Origin: Lates calcarifer
Lineage: Eukaryota; Chordata; Actinopteri; Centropomidae
Length of the DNA: 64,000 nt
Direction of reading: 5' to 3'
Assembly: GCF_001640805.2 (NCBI RefSeq)
Contig: NC_066843.1
Location: forward strand, 22,387,742-22,451,741
Under the pieces are notes generated by a model. The model had not been told where the DNA came from. It saw only the letters and a list, made by a program, of their open reading frames with translations, and searched no databases. Shown here piece after piece: positions 1 through 42,048 of the stretch. Within the stretch, counting starts at the first letter, position 1; every line of letters begins with the position of its first letter. Made by a program: the position numbers and the translations under genes.

Positions 1-2895
1 TTGCTCTCCATACAGCAGTGGCCAGTTGCTCCTTGTTTCTATGCAAAGGCATTATTCCCTGTTGGACAATGGAGATATGTGTGGAGTGTCACAGGCAAGT
101 CATCACGTAACCAGCTCAGAGGCCTGTTTCATGTGATCTCCTGAAACACCAGCAGAGAGGTGGGCTGGTCTATCGCAAATCCCAGGGGACTCAATTCATA
201 GTGCTTTATCGGTAGGGTAGAGTGTTTTACAGCCTGTATTGTCAGTTGGTGTGGGACCACCTTTTTTTGGTGGTGACCACCAATGTGGTTGAAAGATGGT
301 ACGGGTCAGTCCATGACTCATGGGTCTGTGAGGAGTCTGAACTGTTTGCGAAATTTCGGAGTGGAGAGCACCAGGACATATAGCTCAAAGATCTGGCCTA
401 TATGAGCCGCACATTCATGCTTACCTCAGCGCGAAATCTGAGGACTGCTGCGGAGAGTGCTATAACAGCACAAAGAACCACGAGCGCTGTTATTGAAAGG
501 GCATTGGGAGTGTGGAAAGAAGATTCCCATGTGTTGCAAAAGGAGCCCATCACAGCTGCTAGGTAAGTGAGGCCGAATTTCTGATTAATGATTTGCCAAA
601 CAGTGACAATTACATTACACATTCAATATCTCATCCTGAGTGTTCCATGTGTAAAGAACTCTCTCATGTTTTGTTCTCTTGCAGTTGGAAAACATAACAT
701 AAAAATCATTGTTGCTACAGCCTGTTTACATTTACATAATTTGACAAGACAATGGAATGAACAACTCCCTGAAAAATGAAGGAAATGCTCCGGCTGAAGA
801 CACAGAGAGGAATCATTTTATCCAGAAGACAAAGCAAGACTCAATGCAGATATCACTGAACAAGTCATTCAACAAAGCTTCATCATACACCTCTTTAATC
901 AGTGAGTCTTTCATACAAATCACACATGTATGATTTAGTTTCATAAGTCAACAATTAGCTTATGACATTTCTGCACATAATACTCTATGCCTCATATGCC
1001 ATTTTTTTGGTTGTTGCTGCTGTTATAGAACAGTAATGACATTTTTGCCTTTGTGTTCTTCTTTCAGCTAGCTCAAGACCTCATCTGTGTTTTGGAGACA
1101 TCAGATGTCCTTCACTGTTTAAACATTTCTTGCCTTGACTGCAATCAAAGAAATGTAAACTGAAAAGTACAATGATAAGTTCTCTAAAAATGGGCCAGTG
1201 TATGAAATAAGTGTGACACACTGGACAGTAAAGTTGAATAGCTTACCTTTTCCATGCTATTCTGTAATATGCAGCCAGACCCTGACACACTTTTTAATAT
1301 ACATGTATCATCATTGGAAATTATTATAGCATCTGTTGATTTGTGTTTTCAGGTGAGATGGGCTTGTGAAACCATTTCTCCCAGTTTTCTTTATTTCATG
1401 CACTCATTTTTGCTCTCATTGCAAATAAACAAAGTGCAAATGAAGGAGGGCTTAATATGAAATATATTTCATCTGGTGCTTATCAGCAATAATGACATAT
1501 AACTAACGATCTAACATGTGTCAGTTGATGTGTTCAATAGTCAAAATAAATAAAGGAGCTCACAAATATTTACCTTGGGCTCATGTAGTGTGTCTTGCTT
1601 GTCGGGGGCACATGTACATTGGTACATGCTTTTTGACTAATGCCCATAGAGCTGGAGCGTCATCATCCACTGTGTTGTGCATCTGCTCTAGATCTTTGCT
1701 GATGATATTTAGTATTGCCAAGATCTCCTCATTCACTTCCCCAGTGTCTAGACCCCACCTCCCATTTTGTTGATCTCAGTTTTCTTTTAACCAACAACTA
1801 CCTCTGCTCTCGTTGTTAACCCTCTCCACAGCTCCTTTTTATTCCTTAGCTGAACATGCTAAACGTTCTGGAGCCTTCATAACTTGTATAATTTCATCCC
1901 ACATAACATGCTTTCTCGGTCATTGTATCGCTCTTCCTATCTTCTGTGGATGTTTGTGAGCTTTTGTCATTAAGGCCCACTCTTTCTCTTCTCTCACATC
2001 CTGCCAACATCTCAGCAGCAGTGAACGCTGCATATTTGAAATAGGTCATCAGAGATGCTAAAAGGATGATGATCATACTTTACACATGGGCAGCTGAACA
2101 GCTGAAAATCATCATACCTAAACTGCGATTACAATTGCTGTTTACTGGTGCATGTACAAGCTATGTCTAATAAATGTTAAGGCTAAGACACTTACCAGAA
2201 AAACTTAGCCTAAACACCCTTTATAGATTCAACCCACAATGTCAGAAAACTGACTAACTAACATCAGTCTGACAGTGATATCTTCAGAATACTTTCCAAC
2301 ATCACCAACATTAGTCGCCATAAATTAGTGGTCATAAGACTGTAGTAGTAAAACCTCTGTGCACTGAATTGAACAAAGGTGTGTTTTATTCAGAGCTCAA
2401 CTTTTCATCTGTGAGAGGAACATAGTGACTTACCTTTTCAAATGTCCCTTATTCTAGCTTTAAACTGGGTCTGTACATTTTCTCTCTGTACTGAATTCAC
2501 ATATGTACCTGTGCACATCTGGACAGTCTGTTTGATCATTTTATTTTCATTTATTTATCCATTGCTCAACATCTCTCAGGCAAATTTGTGTGCAACTCAG
2601 TCCAGTCAACTGGACTTACTATTACACAGTCTACAGTAATGTAAAATCAGCAATCTGATGCTTAAGTACCGTCTATAGTAACAAAGAAATGTTATATACA
2701 TAATATCTGGTATTTTTAAACCCAGTCCAGTAGCAAGATGCTGATGTTGATCACTTTATCATCCATCCAATGCTTTGGTCAAAGTTAAGTACTAGCAGCT
2801 AGATTGTCTTAAAATGTAGAAATGTAGTTCTAAAAGTCTAAAAATCTAGACATCCTTGTCCACTTCTCGACACTGACTCTGCAGCTCTCTTTTAG
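1..2895. mobile_element. Upstream region with decayed PIF/Harbinger transposon
   Basis: No exon of a host gene is seen here. On the + strand, about 360-780 can be read as the C-terminal part of a Harbinger-type (HARBI1-like) transposase: a YNSAQRTTSAVIERALGVWK-like stretch near 457-520, then, after an apparent intron with acceptor near 684, a KIIVATACLHLHN-like stretch at about 703-745. These match the conserved end of the nuclease domain (ERxxGxxK ... ACxxLHN). On the - strand, about 1516-2050 carries a broken reading frame rich in charged residues that could be the SANT/Myb-like second protein of such elements; this part is weak. Stops and frame changes break both. The missing 5' exons of the aldehyde dehydrogenase should lie further left, outside the window. 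Confidence 0.45.
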
Positions 2896-5722
2896 GTTCT
2901 CAAACGGTGGCGCGCAGCATCCTGCAGGCAGCTTCAGTCCACTTGACCCCAGTAACCTTGGAGCTGGGTGGGAAGTGTCCATGCTTCATTTACGGGCGGG
3001 TGAACATCGCAGCAGCTGCTCACCGCCTGGTGTGGGCTAAATTTTTCAACGCTGGCCAGAGTTGCGTGGCTCCGGACTATGTGCTGTGTTCACCGGCCAC
3101 AAAAGATGTCTTGGTGCCTGCGCTGCGTGAAGCCCTGGAGGATTTTTATGGCAAGGAGCCTGAAACCTGTCCCGACCTGTCCCGCATTGTGTCACCCCGA
3201 CATTGGATGCGTCTGATGGAACTGCTCAAGAGGTCCAGTGGCAAAATTGTTGTGGGAGGAGAGAGCAACCAGGAGGACAAGTATATAGGTAGGTCAAGAA
3301 GCAGTATAATGAGAAAACAGAATTGCAGGAGTAATGGGCCTTAGTCACTTTTTATCACGCACACACACAGGTGTGCAGGCACACACACAGGGAGGCAGGA
3401 GAGCAGCTGGACGAAGAGAGAGTCACTGTCGCCATTTTGTGCACATTAAAAAAAAAAAGATATTTTGGTCTGACTTCCAGATGTTTGGAAATGACGTCTG
3501 TCCATCTATGAGACTTGTAACACTTATATTGCACTTAACGAGTTGCCAACCTGTCTCCTCTGCTCCTCTGCTCTGTGTTTGTATGTGCTGAGGGGCTAAG
3601 ACACACAAACGTGAGATGTGGTTCCTGTAAGCTTCGTGAATACATGCACCGTCTATTGAGAATGTCATTCTGTCATCATTTCTATATTAGACCTGCTGAA
3701 TTTAAGCAACATGCAACATAAATAAGAAAGGAAAGAGAGGATATAGAATATGAATGTATGCTATCAGGAAAGTGTCATTTCAGCCAGAAGAGACAAACAT
3801 TTTAGACATTAAGAAGAAGGGGAGGAACATGAGAGGCACTGCCACATCTATTGCACAAATCAGTTGTTTATTTATTTGTGTTTGAATTTAGTTTTTCTTG
3901 CAACTGAAACATTACCACTCATTTTACTTAAAATGTCACTTAATTAACATTGGTGTTCACGATAAAAGCATAAAAACAACTTCAAAATGAACAAAAACAG
4001 TAAAAACTAGTTGGTTCCTCCTGCAGGTTCTGCAGCTAAGACCAAGTTCATGTGGTAGGAGCATAGGAGGCTTCATTTATGATAACTCCTCAGTTAGAAA
4101 ACACCTCTTAGGTTTAACAAGGTTCATGGGATGGATTTTATGATCATCATAATCTTAAAATACTTTTGGGAAATTAGGCCCTGAACTGTAAAGACATGTC
4201 CTTATACTGAACTGTATGATCTTAAAACTCAGTGAAATCATGTAGCAGGTTTAAGTCAGTCCTCAGATACAGTATTCTGTAGTGGTGTTTATTAGATTGT
4301 GACAGGACACAGAGGCTAGGCTTCAATGAAAACTAAGGTAGAGTTTAAACCACAGCAAGGGAGACTGATTCTGTTCCCAGACAGGAAGCATTCACAGATA
4401 ACATGTAGTAATTCTGTAAAACCTCTCTCTGTCTCTCAGTCTCTGTCGTCATCCACACAATGGCTCAAATTAATCTATTATTTTCTTGATGTACACACAT
4501 GCTATAATGGCATCTGTCATTGTGCTCTCCTCAGCTCCCACAGTGGTAGTGGACGTGTTTGAAGATGATGCCCTAATGAAGGAGGAGATTTTTGGCCCCA
4601 TCCTGCCCATCATAACTGTTGATTCTCTGGAGAAAGGCATTGACTTTATCAACCGTCAAGAGAAGCCACTGGCTCTCTATGTGTTCTCTGACGAATCATC
4701 TGTAAGAACACAAAACTGTGCAGCTTTCCGACCTTATAGCTATAGACATATTGTCTTATATTTTACAACAAATTGTCTTTCCTTTTTGGAGGTGATAAAC
4801 ACAGTGTTGGAGAGGACCAGCAGCGGAGGATTCTGCTCTAATGATGGGATTGTCCACATGACTCTACCAGGCCTGCCTTTTGGAGGTGTAGGTAGGTGTG
4901 GCCCTCATCCATCTAAAACTATTGAGTTCCACAGCATAGTGTTATAGATCTACTTTTCTTAATTACTGATTTGAGGACAGCCTGCTCTAGTGATATGTTT
5001 GTATTGCAGATGGTATTGTATATGCAGTCTCTCCCTTCACCTTGGAAAGATGCAACCTATGCTTTTTAGATCTAAAGGGAAACCACTAAACTTTATTTAA
5101 TTACCACTAAATTTGGTTCAGACATTCTTGTCTTCCTCAGGATGACCTGTAATAACTTAATTGCTCCTTCAACTTCTCTCCAGTGCTACTACTTGATTTG
5201 GTTTCTTACCAAATATTTGTAAAAGAAACAAATAACATTTGATGAGCCTCAGCTGTACTTGTGTTAATAATTACCTGTTAAACATCAGCATGTTAATCTT
5301 GTCATTATAAGCATATAGTCACTGCTGTGCCTATTTACAGCCACACAGAGCCCTTAGTGTGGATGTATACTCCATTTTTATTATGGCATTCTCTAAGTAA
5401 CATTAAATAATGGTTTCTCAGTTGTTTGTAGTCTGATTCTGTGGTCTGTTGTGGTTTGAATATTTATGTTTACCACTGTGTATAAATATGTATGTATTTT
5501 TGATTAGTATTATGGTTTTTACTACTTCATCCAGGGGCCAGTGGATGGGGCAGTTACCATGGCCGCTGGAGCTTCGAGGCATTCAGCCACCGGCGGGCCT
5601 GCATGATGCGTGGCTGGGCTTTAGAAAGAATCAACAGCCTTCGTTACCCACCTTACAGAGATGACAAACTGAGCTGGCTGCGCTGGACCACCTCTGCCAA
5701 GAGCAGCTGCTCACTCATGTGA
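2896..5722 (+). CDS. aldh3b1: Aldehyde dehydrogenase 3B-like, 3' part (four exons)
   Basis: Exons are 2896-3288, 4535-4701, 4792-4891 and 5535-5722 (TGA); all joins keep frame. ALDH3 enzymes oxidise medium and long-chain lipid-derived aldehydes with NAD(P)+. The first exon has the LELGGK motif with the catalytic glutamate and FFNAGQSCVAPDY with the catalytic cysteine. The second has KEEIFGPILPI, the third GGFCSNDG and LPFGGVG, and the fourth the family's AFSHRR and LRYPP segments. The protein ends in CSLM, a CaaX-type prenylation box, as expected for membrane-attached ALDH3B proteins. About 200 N-terminal residues (cofactor-binding domain) are not in the window, so the gene is partial here. 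The choice between paralogues B1 and B2 is a guess. No frame breaks were seen. Confidence 0.93.
3380..3625 (+). repeat. Dispersed unclassified repeat, copy 1
   Basis: Lies in the aldh3b intron. It shares ordered blocks with copies near 25010, 26550 and 30865: a block reading TTGGTCTGACTTCCAGATGT at about 3465, then a GTCTGTCCATCTATGA block, then AACCTGTCTCCTCTGC at about 3549. No coding capacity is visible. The class is not known to me; the ends in better copies suggest a non-autonomous DNA transposon. Confidence 0.5.
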
Positions 5723-6238
5723 TGCCATACTGAGGGAGTGTGAAGGTAGTGGAGCCTTTTTACTGTATGGATAAGAGTGAATGTTCATGTGGAAAGTTTA
5801 TTGTTTTTTAACCTTTTGTTGTTTGTTTGTTTGTTTGTATATTAACATGCTTAGTACCAGTGCACAGTAGTCATTGTTCGTTTTGCAACTTGCTGTTACT
5901 GATTGTAAGTTTTGTATCTACAGTGTTTTTAGAATATATTCTAGCCTGTATTTGTATTTTCTCCTAACTGGAAAAATTCCCACCTTTTCTCACTGGGTTA
6001 TCTAAACTGATGAAACTCTTTACCCTGGCTCAGATATCTTAAATGTCAGGGCTTTAACTGCCTCTTTATTCTCATGTTCTTGCACTGAACACTTTAGGTG
6101 GTGTGAATGGTATTAGTGTGTTTGAGCTCATTTCATCTGAGCCTCATTATGAATAACTTTGATTTATTATTTTCTCTTGGTATCTTAGCAGATTCAGATT
6201 TGTTATTGTATTTTAATTGTTTTTCATTTCATGCTGAA

Positions 6239-6244
6239 AATAAA
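6239..6244 (+). terminator. Possible polyadenylation signal of aldh3b
   Basis: An AATAAA hexamer lies about 520 bases after the aldh3b stop codon and is followed by a T-rich stretch near 6270-6285. The position is plausible for 3' end formation. The span 5723-6238 would then be 3' UTR with no other feature seen. Nothing recognisable is seen from 6300 to 7355. Confidence 0.4.
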
Positions 6245-7355
6245 TTTGAAATTTTACTTCTACTGCCTAACTTTTTTTTTTTTTATTGCTATTCTTAAAA
6301 TAAAGGATAAGGTCCTGATTCAAGGCCATAAAGAGCACATGCTGCCACATAACAATTTATAAATATCTAGTAGAAGCTGTAACCTTATGCAGCCACAAAC
6401 CAGTAACTGGTTTTCATGTTGATTCATAGTCTTAGCAAGACAGACACAGCACACAGTGGACAGAGCAGTGGTCTGGTCAAGCTTCACTAAACTAATTGGT
6501 CATCATGTCATATTGGAAATGGTCAGGGTGCTATGCCTGCAAATGAGGGAGTTGAATATGAAATGCCACTAGTATGAAAGACATAGTTTGGAGGTGTAAC
6601 TGCTTTTCCTACAAAATTTGTTTTGGTCACTTTTTGAATACTTAACTACTTTGGATGCCAGGCTGATTGTACAGCATTTCAGTTACTGGGTTTATGGGAT
6701 GAAGAACTATTGTACCAAGAAATCCATGTTTTGTGAATTGTGGTCAAAATTATCATATTTATTACAAATACAGGTCATACAAGGACCTCAGGGCTCTTCA
6801 GGGGACATCTCTATAGCAAGGAGATACAGAATAAGATGGCTTCATAGTCTTAGCAGGCTTCCCCTTCCCCCCAAAAAACTGTGTAGAGTAACTCAACCTT
6901 TAGCATTTACACTGCAAGCACTAAGGTTAACTCAACTGAAACAACACTTTCCCTCAGGGTTTAGTATTGAAAAACTTGTGTGGAGTCCAAAAATAAATTA
7001 CAAAAGCAAAATGTATAATATATTTGTTTTTGTAAATAACAATGCTAAATTTCTTCAACTTTTATTTCATAGATCACAGGTATGAAAGTCTCACAGATAA
7101 TTAAAAACAAAACTGTATCCAACAATGAATTCACTTCATGTAAAGATATGTCACTGATCACTGTGCATGAAGCACAGCACCAGCATGGTGCCTGCACATG
7201 TGTAGACTGCATAGTGTTGTTACTCTAGGGGGAAGAAAGAGGCTACTTCAAGACAAGAGAAACCCACCAGAGGATGGGTCTTGCTCTCAGGAACTGTCAG
7301 CCACTGAATCCCCAAGAAGTGCTTGCAGAACTCAGACAGCTCTGTTATGGTGGGT

Positions 7356-15736
<8,381 letters not shown>

Positions 15737-18622
15737 TTTGAAATCTTTTAGGTTTAACTGCCCCTATGTATGACCCCAGCTACTCCGGAACCAATTTCAG
15801 TTTAACCTTTGAACCGCCTTCCTCCACGCGCTTGGAATCCAATTTATTTTTTTTTTAGCGCCATCTACCTACGGTTCGAGGTAGCTTTGCACCCAGAGTC
15901 ATTTCCCCCCAGTAAATACTGCTCTCTGCACTCTGTAGTAATTTCTGTGTATTAGGAATGAATGAACTGCTCTGTCTCTTCTTAGTTTCGATAAAAATCA
16001 ATCGCATTGTTGCGAGGAAGTCAACCATTTTTAATTTATTGTGCAATTTTTGAGCAGTTTTAGCTATTTCCAAGCATTGTACTTCAACAAACCCAACTAA
16101 TTTAATCACTTAAATATTTAGAAATAGATTATGTTAAATTGCAAAACTTTATGGACAATATTCAGGTATAGTTAGAGCACTATACTGATAACAGGAAAAG
16201 CCATGTTTTTTTTTTAAAAAAAACTTGTTTGTCACTCTCTGGTTAGGGTGACCAGATCCACACCATATTTGGCCAAAAAAAGCCTTTCTTGATGCCTTAC
16301 TGTGAAAATGTGACTTTTCATTGAAGGGCGTGTCATGCTGACGCGGCAGATTCGATACTTTGCCATAGAAAAGGAAACTATTGCAACTTAGATATGCAAT
16401 GACCAATCTGGCCCGAACTAAACATGTTTGATAAGAGTCATGGTCTGAAGACATCTACATGGGTCAAATGGCCCGATAGTGCTCCCTACAAAATTAAATG
16501 AAGTAGCCTACACAGTACATTTCACTTACATGTATGAAGCTGAAATAAAAAGGATTATGTTACATCCCAAGACATACAAAAAAGTTTCTTGGAAGCCACA
16601 CCCTAAACCCAACAGGAATTTCCAGCTGTCATACTTGAACAAACTCTGTGTCCTAGACACAGCACCAAGCTGCAAATGTATGACAAGATTACTGCCCCGA
16701 TTACAGTTCCACCTACTGGCAACAGGAAATTGCATGTTTAAAACTTGATTCCGCTCCTCCCAGTGGGTTAAGGAGATCCACCTCACATGTGGTCAAACAT
16801 TAAGATCACGATAATGCTTTTTACATCTTCCTCATTCATGCAGTGTACACGGCTGTGTTGACCGGCAACCCAGCAGCCCAGTGTGCGCGAAGCTGCAGGG
16901 GCCCAATCAATGCTCCTTGCAGCTTTAATTACACTTGACATAAGATAATTAGAACTGCCTCCCAAAAATATTCCTTCCTTGTGTACTTCATCTATTTCAA
17001 TAAAGCTATTAAAATAATTAGTGGTGTCATTGAAAGAATAATTTAGAATTTCAAATAATGGGGATTCGAGTATATAAATATTATCACTTCAGATCTTTAT
17101 ACAGAAGAAATATGTTAAATACGTAAAAAGAATATAAAAATAGTGTTTAGAGACATGACAAAGACTACAGATTACAGTGCATACTGCATAAATCCTCTGC
17201 AGAATGGCTGCTATGTTCCTGAAAATAAAAATTAAAAAAATCATTAATTCATTAAAAAAAACACACCGTTGAATAGATTCAAAAGTCTGACAGAAATATA
17301 TTATTATAATATTAAAATTTCCCCTGAACCTGTGCTTCTTCTTCTTCAACCTTCATTTAAACAGGAAAGGGCATTGAGAGCAAGCTCTCTTTTACAAGGA
17401 CACATGCATTAACACTGCTCAATGTCAGTCAAAAGGGATTAAACTGATTAAAAGGGATTATCTTATCTAATTTTACAAGCAACTGCAGGTTGTTAAAAAA
17501 AAGTCATACAAAGAGTGCTTTGTAAAGAAATTGAATGCAGTGTCATTTAAACTGATTGATGTGTCTTCAACTTATCTTGTTGCTTACTGAATAGCTCAGC
17601 ACTTTAGAAAGACAGATAGTCCAGTTGTCCACAGAAGCAAAAGATTTCTTCTGCTTTGTTTTTTGCCAACTTATTTCTCACAGTTACAATCTACATTTCA
17701 GCAGGTAATAATAAAAAGCAAACACTGGGTCATATAATAAAGTAGCACACCAAATTTCCATGCACAGTCTGATTATTATTGCTCTGAATATTTGAATCTT
17801 GTAAACAGATTTAAGTGTTTTCATTTACTTTTAACCATTTGTATTTTGAGTAGATACTGTATTGTATTATAATATTTTCATTTAATTTCATCTACTTCAT
17901 ACTTCACTCCAATTCAGAGGTAAATATTGTAGTGTTTATTTATCCAGCAGTCATAATTACCTTACAGATGAACATTTTGCTTTACTAAAACCTGAAGCAC
18001 TGTCGTATTTTAAACTATTTGACAGTATGAAATAATGTGTTCAATTTGCTCCAACTCGACCAACTACTACAGTTAAATGCTACTTACACATCATTAATGT
18101 ATCACGAATTATTATTCAGTGACAGTAATCATAATCCAATAACACAAAATATTATACACATTTACTGATATTGGAGTATCAAGCCAAATTCCTGTACTGT
18201 GAGTACTGTTTTGAATGAGTAGGCTACTTGATATTTTTGATACACATTTTTACTTGTAGTGGATTACTTTATATTGCAGTGTTGCTATTTTTTCTCTCGT
18301 AGGATTCGAATACTTCCTCTACCATTAAAGATACGTTAATAAGGCTATAACGATTTAACTGAAATCTGATAAACTGTCAGCCCTGCAACAGACTGGCGAT
18401 CTGTCAGTGGTGGCTGGATGTAATTACCAAACAACACCTTAAAGCAGCAAATGACTGCGTCCTCCAATGTAGCGTGTGTCCGTGTGGGTATGGGGAATAA
18501 ACTGAGTGAATAGGCTTTTTATTTTGAAAGTTTTCACCGGAAGATAAGTTTTATTGCAGCCTAGAAGTCAACGATTACTTAACTGACTACTTTGTTACTT
18601 TCTCTGTCACAGTGGGTCAGTC
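15737..18622. other. Intergenic region between clpp and the gamma-subunit gene
   Basis: The two genes diverge with about 2.9 kb between start codons. The left side, next to clpp, should hold its promoter. About 16230-16460 and 16690-16810 belong to a teleost repeat family with tandem units of about 300 bp (see 55690-56370). I see nothing else recognisable at 16830-18480. Confidence 0.4.
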
Positions 18623-20413
<1,791 letters not shown>

Positions 20414-20824
20414 GGTGTGAGTGTTTCTCTATTCTCTTTGCCTGAATTAACCAATATTTTTTTTAATATTCTAAAATTATTTTCTTTTCTGGCCCTCTGA
20501 TTCTTCTTACAGTACCTCTTGCAACTGTTGAACAATGAACATGCTGTGTTTTAGAGCACAAGACACATCCCTTGAAGCAACATTTATTTCTTGTTTTTGT
20601 AGGACCGTGAAGGAGTGCCAAGCACTCAAACAGATGCCTGATCATTCAGATGTGGATTTCTGTCATGTGCCCCACTGCCTCTGAAGATAAAGAAGTCAAG
20701 ACCATAGATACACTCACACACTGTTTTTCAGTGGAGCAGCTACAGAATGATGCTGACATTTTCAGCTGAAAAAATGTAGTCATTCATTGTACTTAATTTG
20801 GTAGTACGGGTGTGTCTGTGCATT

Positions 20825-20830
20825 AATAAA
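20825..20830 (+). terminator. Polyadenylation signal after the gamma-subunit gene
   Basis: AATAAA about 410 bases after the stop codon, followed within 35 bases by a pyrimidine-rich stretch (TTCTTCCTCTTCTTCTTC). A good candidate 3' end. The region from here to carm1 (20831-21863) shows no other gene. Confidence 0.55.
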
Positions 20831-21853
20831 ACTACTGGCTTCTTCCTCTTCTTCTTCATATGCTCTTTTCAGGGTTCAGGGGTCTCTACTATGCTAGGTT
20901 TACACAAGAGGCCTTAATGTCAATATGGAGACCTGATAGACTGTAATACGTTGATGGGTAATTTCCAATGTTGTTGTTCACATTGTGAACATGCAGTCCA
21001 GTTTGTACAGTTCAAACAATCTCTCTCAACTCAAAAGCAGTGTTATTACTCACCATTAAAAGTTACCATCTCTTTTTTTTGTCATCTGTGACTGAAGCTG
21101 TATCTGGCATAAATTTAGTTTTAACACTAACAATTTTAAATGTACAAAAGCTCACTAAAAAAAAAATTTTTTGGTAAAAAAATAGGGGCACATATATTAT
21201 GTGTTGGAATTGTTGGAAGTTGGAATTTGAAGTGCTCTTACCATCAAAAGCTGAATTGTGGACAGCTGGGAGTAGAAGTGACTGAAAGACAGAGTGTAAA
21301 ATATTTTTCTTAACAGGAAATCTAAATGTCTGTCATATACACCATAATACTTTACAATTAACACAATTTACAGTGTCATGCTATAAAACCTGACTACTGT
21401 TGATCAATGTATATCATTAATCTAATCACACATTAAATTATTACCATGACAACAGTATCCTGTTTTTGTTATTTGCTTGTGTTTAATTCTCTCAGTGTTT
21501 GGCAGTGATTGTACAGTACATAGGTGGGGGGTGGCACATGGTTTGGTTTTTGAGATACCCATTTCTCAGATTTCTGGATGCACCCAAATGTTATAAAGGT
21601 AAATTTGTGGTATTCGAAAAATAAACAGAAATTACTCAAGATGTAATATGTCAAATTTGTAAAATGAACATTTTTGCGAGCCCATAGATTGTATGAAGTC
21701 ATGGCTTATGTTATGTTATGTATGTTTACACAATACCCGCTTTGACCCTCTAGGTGGCGCTGTTGGAACGGCGTATCATGTTGATGCCCAGTCTGCCTCC
21801 AGCAGAGAGCAGTGCGTGGTTGGATGTGAGCGCTACCGACCTGTCTCGACTTC

Positions 21854-21863
21854 CAGATCGAAG

Positions 21864-21872
<9 letters not shown>
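21854..21872 (+). promoter_or_regulatory. YY1-like element overlapping the carm1 start codon
   Basis: The start context GAAGATGGCGGTC matches the AAnATGGCGGC core that binds YY1 and often sits over the start codon of housekeeping genes. It also gives a good Kozak context (purine at -3, G at +4), supporting this ATG. YY1 function is inferred from the motif only. Confidence 0.4.
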
Positions 21873-40053
<18,181 letters not shown>

Positions 40054-41520
40054 GACGAGGACTTCAGAGACCTCTTCAGCCTCCTAGCCCCCCGCATGAT
40101 GAGATCCCCAACCCCTCCTAGTGGAGCCCTTCAGTCTGCCACCCCTCCACCCTTCAACCCTGACTGATCCACCATCTGCAGCCAAAACCAATATACCAAA
40201 ACCAGTGCTGTGCTGGCACTTCCTCCCCTTTTTCATCATCCACATTTTTCTCTGTTCAGTCCATCACTATATGAACGATAAGAACGGTCAAACGCTCTTG
40301 TATCCGTCCAGACTCTTGTCTTGCTTGCAGCTGAAACCTCCAACCTCCTTTTCACTTTCTTGGATTCATTTGGACTGCAACACATGCACATTCAAGATGC
40401 ATAGCAGTTAAAACCAATCTCCTTCCTGGGTTTTCACCCTCCTACCATCTCAATCCCTCCACTTCCCTTCTTTATGTCATGATGACCCCAAAGTGTTTCC
40501 CCAAACCCTGTCCTCCCTCAGAATCTACTTGTTGCCAGATACCAGCATCAGTCAGTTCTCACAGTTCTCCACACCTCTATACCAGATGTAGACTGAAGCT
40601 TTTCATTTGTGTAGAGGGACACTATTATCATCATCAACACTCACAGCTGACCATCTTGGCTTTTCATATTGGATATAATCTTCAAAGCCTCTCCGCACTT
40701 CTCTCAAGAGACTGATTCATGCTGGACAAAGTGGTTCCTTTTAAAGTATGAGTTCACACGAACCACCAAACATATTTTTCCTGTTTACTCCATGTAGATA
40801 ATTTTAGGCAGGGGCAGATATATCTTAAAATGGAAGCTATCTACATACCTAGGCATCCCAAGGAGTATGTGGAAAATATACATTTTTGACTTGGACAAAC
40901 AAACCATTTAGGTTATTCTCACTATCCAATGTGTGTTGTACTTAAAAGCTGTGGTGTTGATGCATTCCACAAAGGCTAACATATACAGGAAGTTTTGGGA
41001 GAAGGCTGGTCACCTTCCATGCTTGGTGATGAGATACATAGACACCAACAATGAGATGAAAGAAACTATAAAATCTCAGTTAAACTGAGGGGAACTGTTG
41101 TGTTGGGTGAAAATTCTCTTTTGCTTTATTACTGAGTGACATCTGCTACAGTACACATTTGACCCATTGTTAAAAATATTGATTAGCACAGCTTTAAATG
41201 TACCTGTACAACCAGGCCTGTGATGTAGTTGGCCTAACTTGGATGGATACAGGGAAAATCTCTACCTGTCTATCCAAAAATTCCAAAGTTGTAGTATCTG
41301 TATATATTTAATATGTGGGAATGAAACACCAGCATTTTGGAGCAGTTGTGTTGGGAGGCATTTCTTGACCTCTTGACCAACAGCAGCTGGCTACAGGGTC
41401 TGCCAAGTCCTGTCCTCATACATGTTGAGAGGCTGCCAGGTTTGAGCACTGTCCAAAGTGAACAAAAAGCCAGGTGATGCTTTTTATCATCTCTTAACAA
41501 CAATAAAAGGACTTCTTGGA
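40054..41520 (+). other. carm1: Probable carm1 3' UTR
   Basis: Follows the TAA at 40051-40053. It is non-coding and starts pyrimidine-rich (40070-40540). The first good AATAAA, in ACAATAAAAGG at about 41502, is a plausible polyadenylation signal, giving a 3' UTR of about 1.45 kb. I cannot exclude a longer UTR. Confidence 0.5.
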
Positions 41521-42048
41521 GGGTGTATTTTGTCAGATTTTTGGCAGAGCTAGGCCAAATTTAGTCAGTGGGTCAAAGCCACCTGACTGGGCTTCAGTAA
41601 TCAAGAATATTTCCTGAAATGTCAGAAGTAGGGTTAAGGCCTCAGAATGATTCAGTATTGTGAGGTTAAAAGGAGAAATTGTGTTTATAGCTGTTCTGAA
41701 TGGCCACACTCATCATAGCCTCCTAATGGCTGCATCCCACTATCTCTGTGATCTTTCTCGACAAACTGTGTCTTTGCAGTTGCAGTGCAATGAATTGTAC
41801 AACACCCATCGGTCTTTTCTTAAAAGCATTCTTGGTGTTGGCCTTGGCAATACACAAAGAATGGCAATAGTGGTTGTTGAATAATTAAGAAAGAAACCTT
41901 GAGAGAAAAGTTCAGACCTTGATTTCATGGAAGATGACCAGTGTGAACGTCTCCCAAAAACTTGTCTTTGTTAATGCTACAACATTTTAATTCCAGTAAA
42001 CCTGAAACATCTTCTGACTGTTCCCATGACCTGTGTACTTGTTTTTAG

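Noticed and set aside
21693..21863. Longer carm1 N-terminus from an upstream in-frame ATG at 21693
   Set aside because: The extra residues do not resemble CARM1, and the ATG at 21864 has a better context and matches the family start (VSVFPG).
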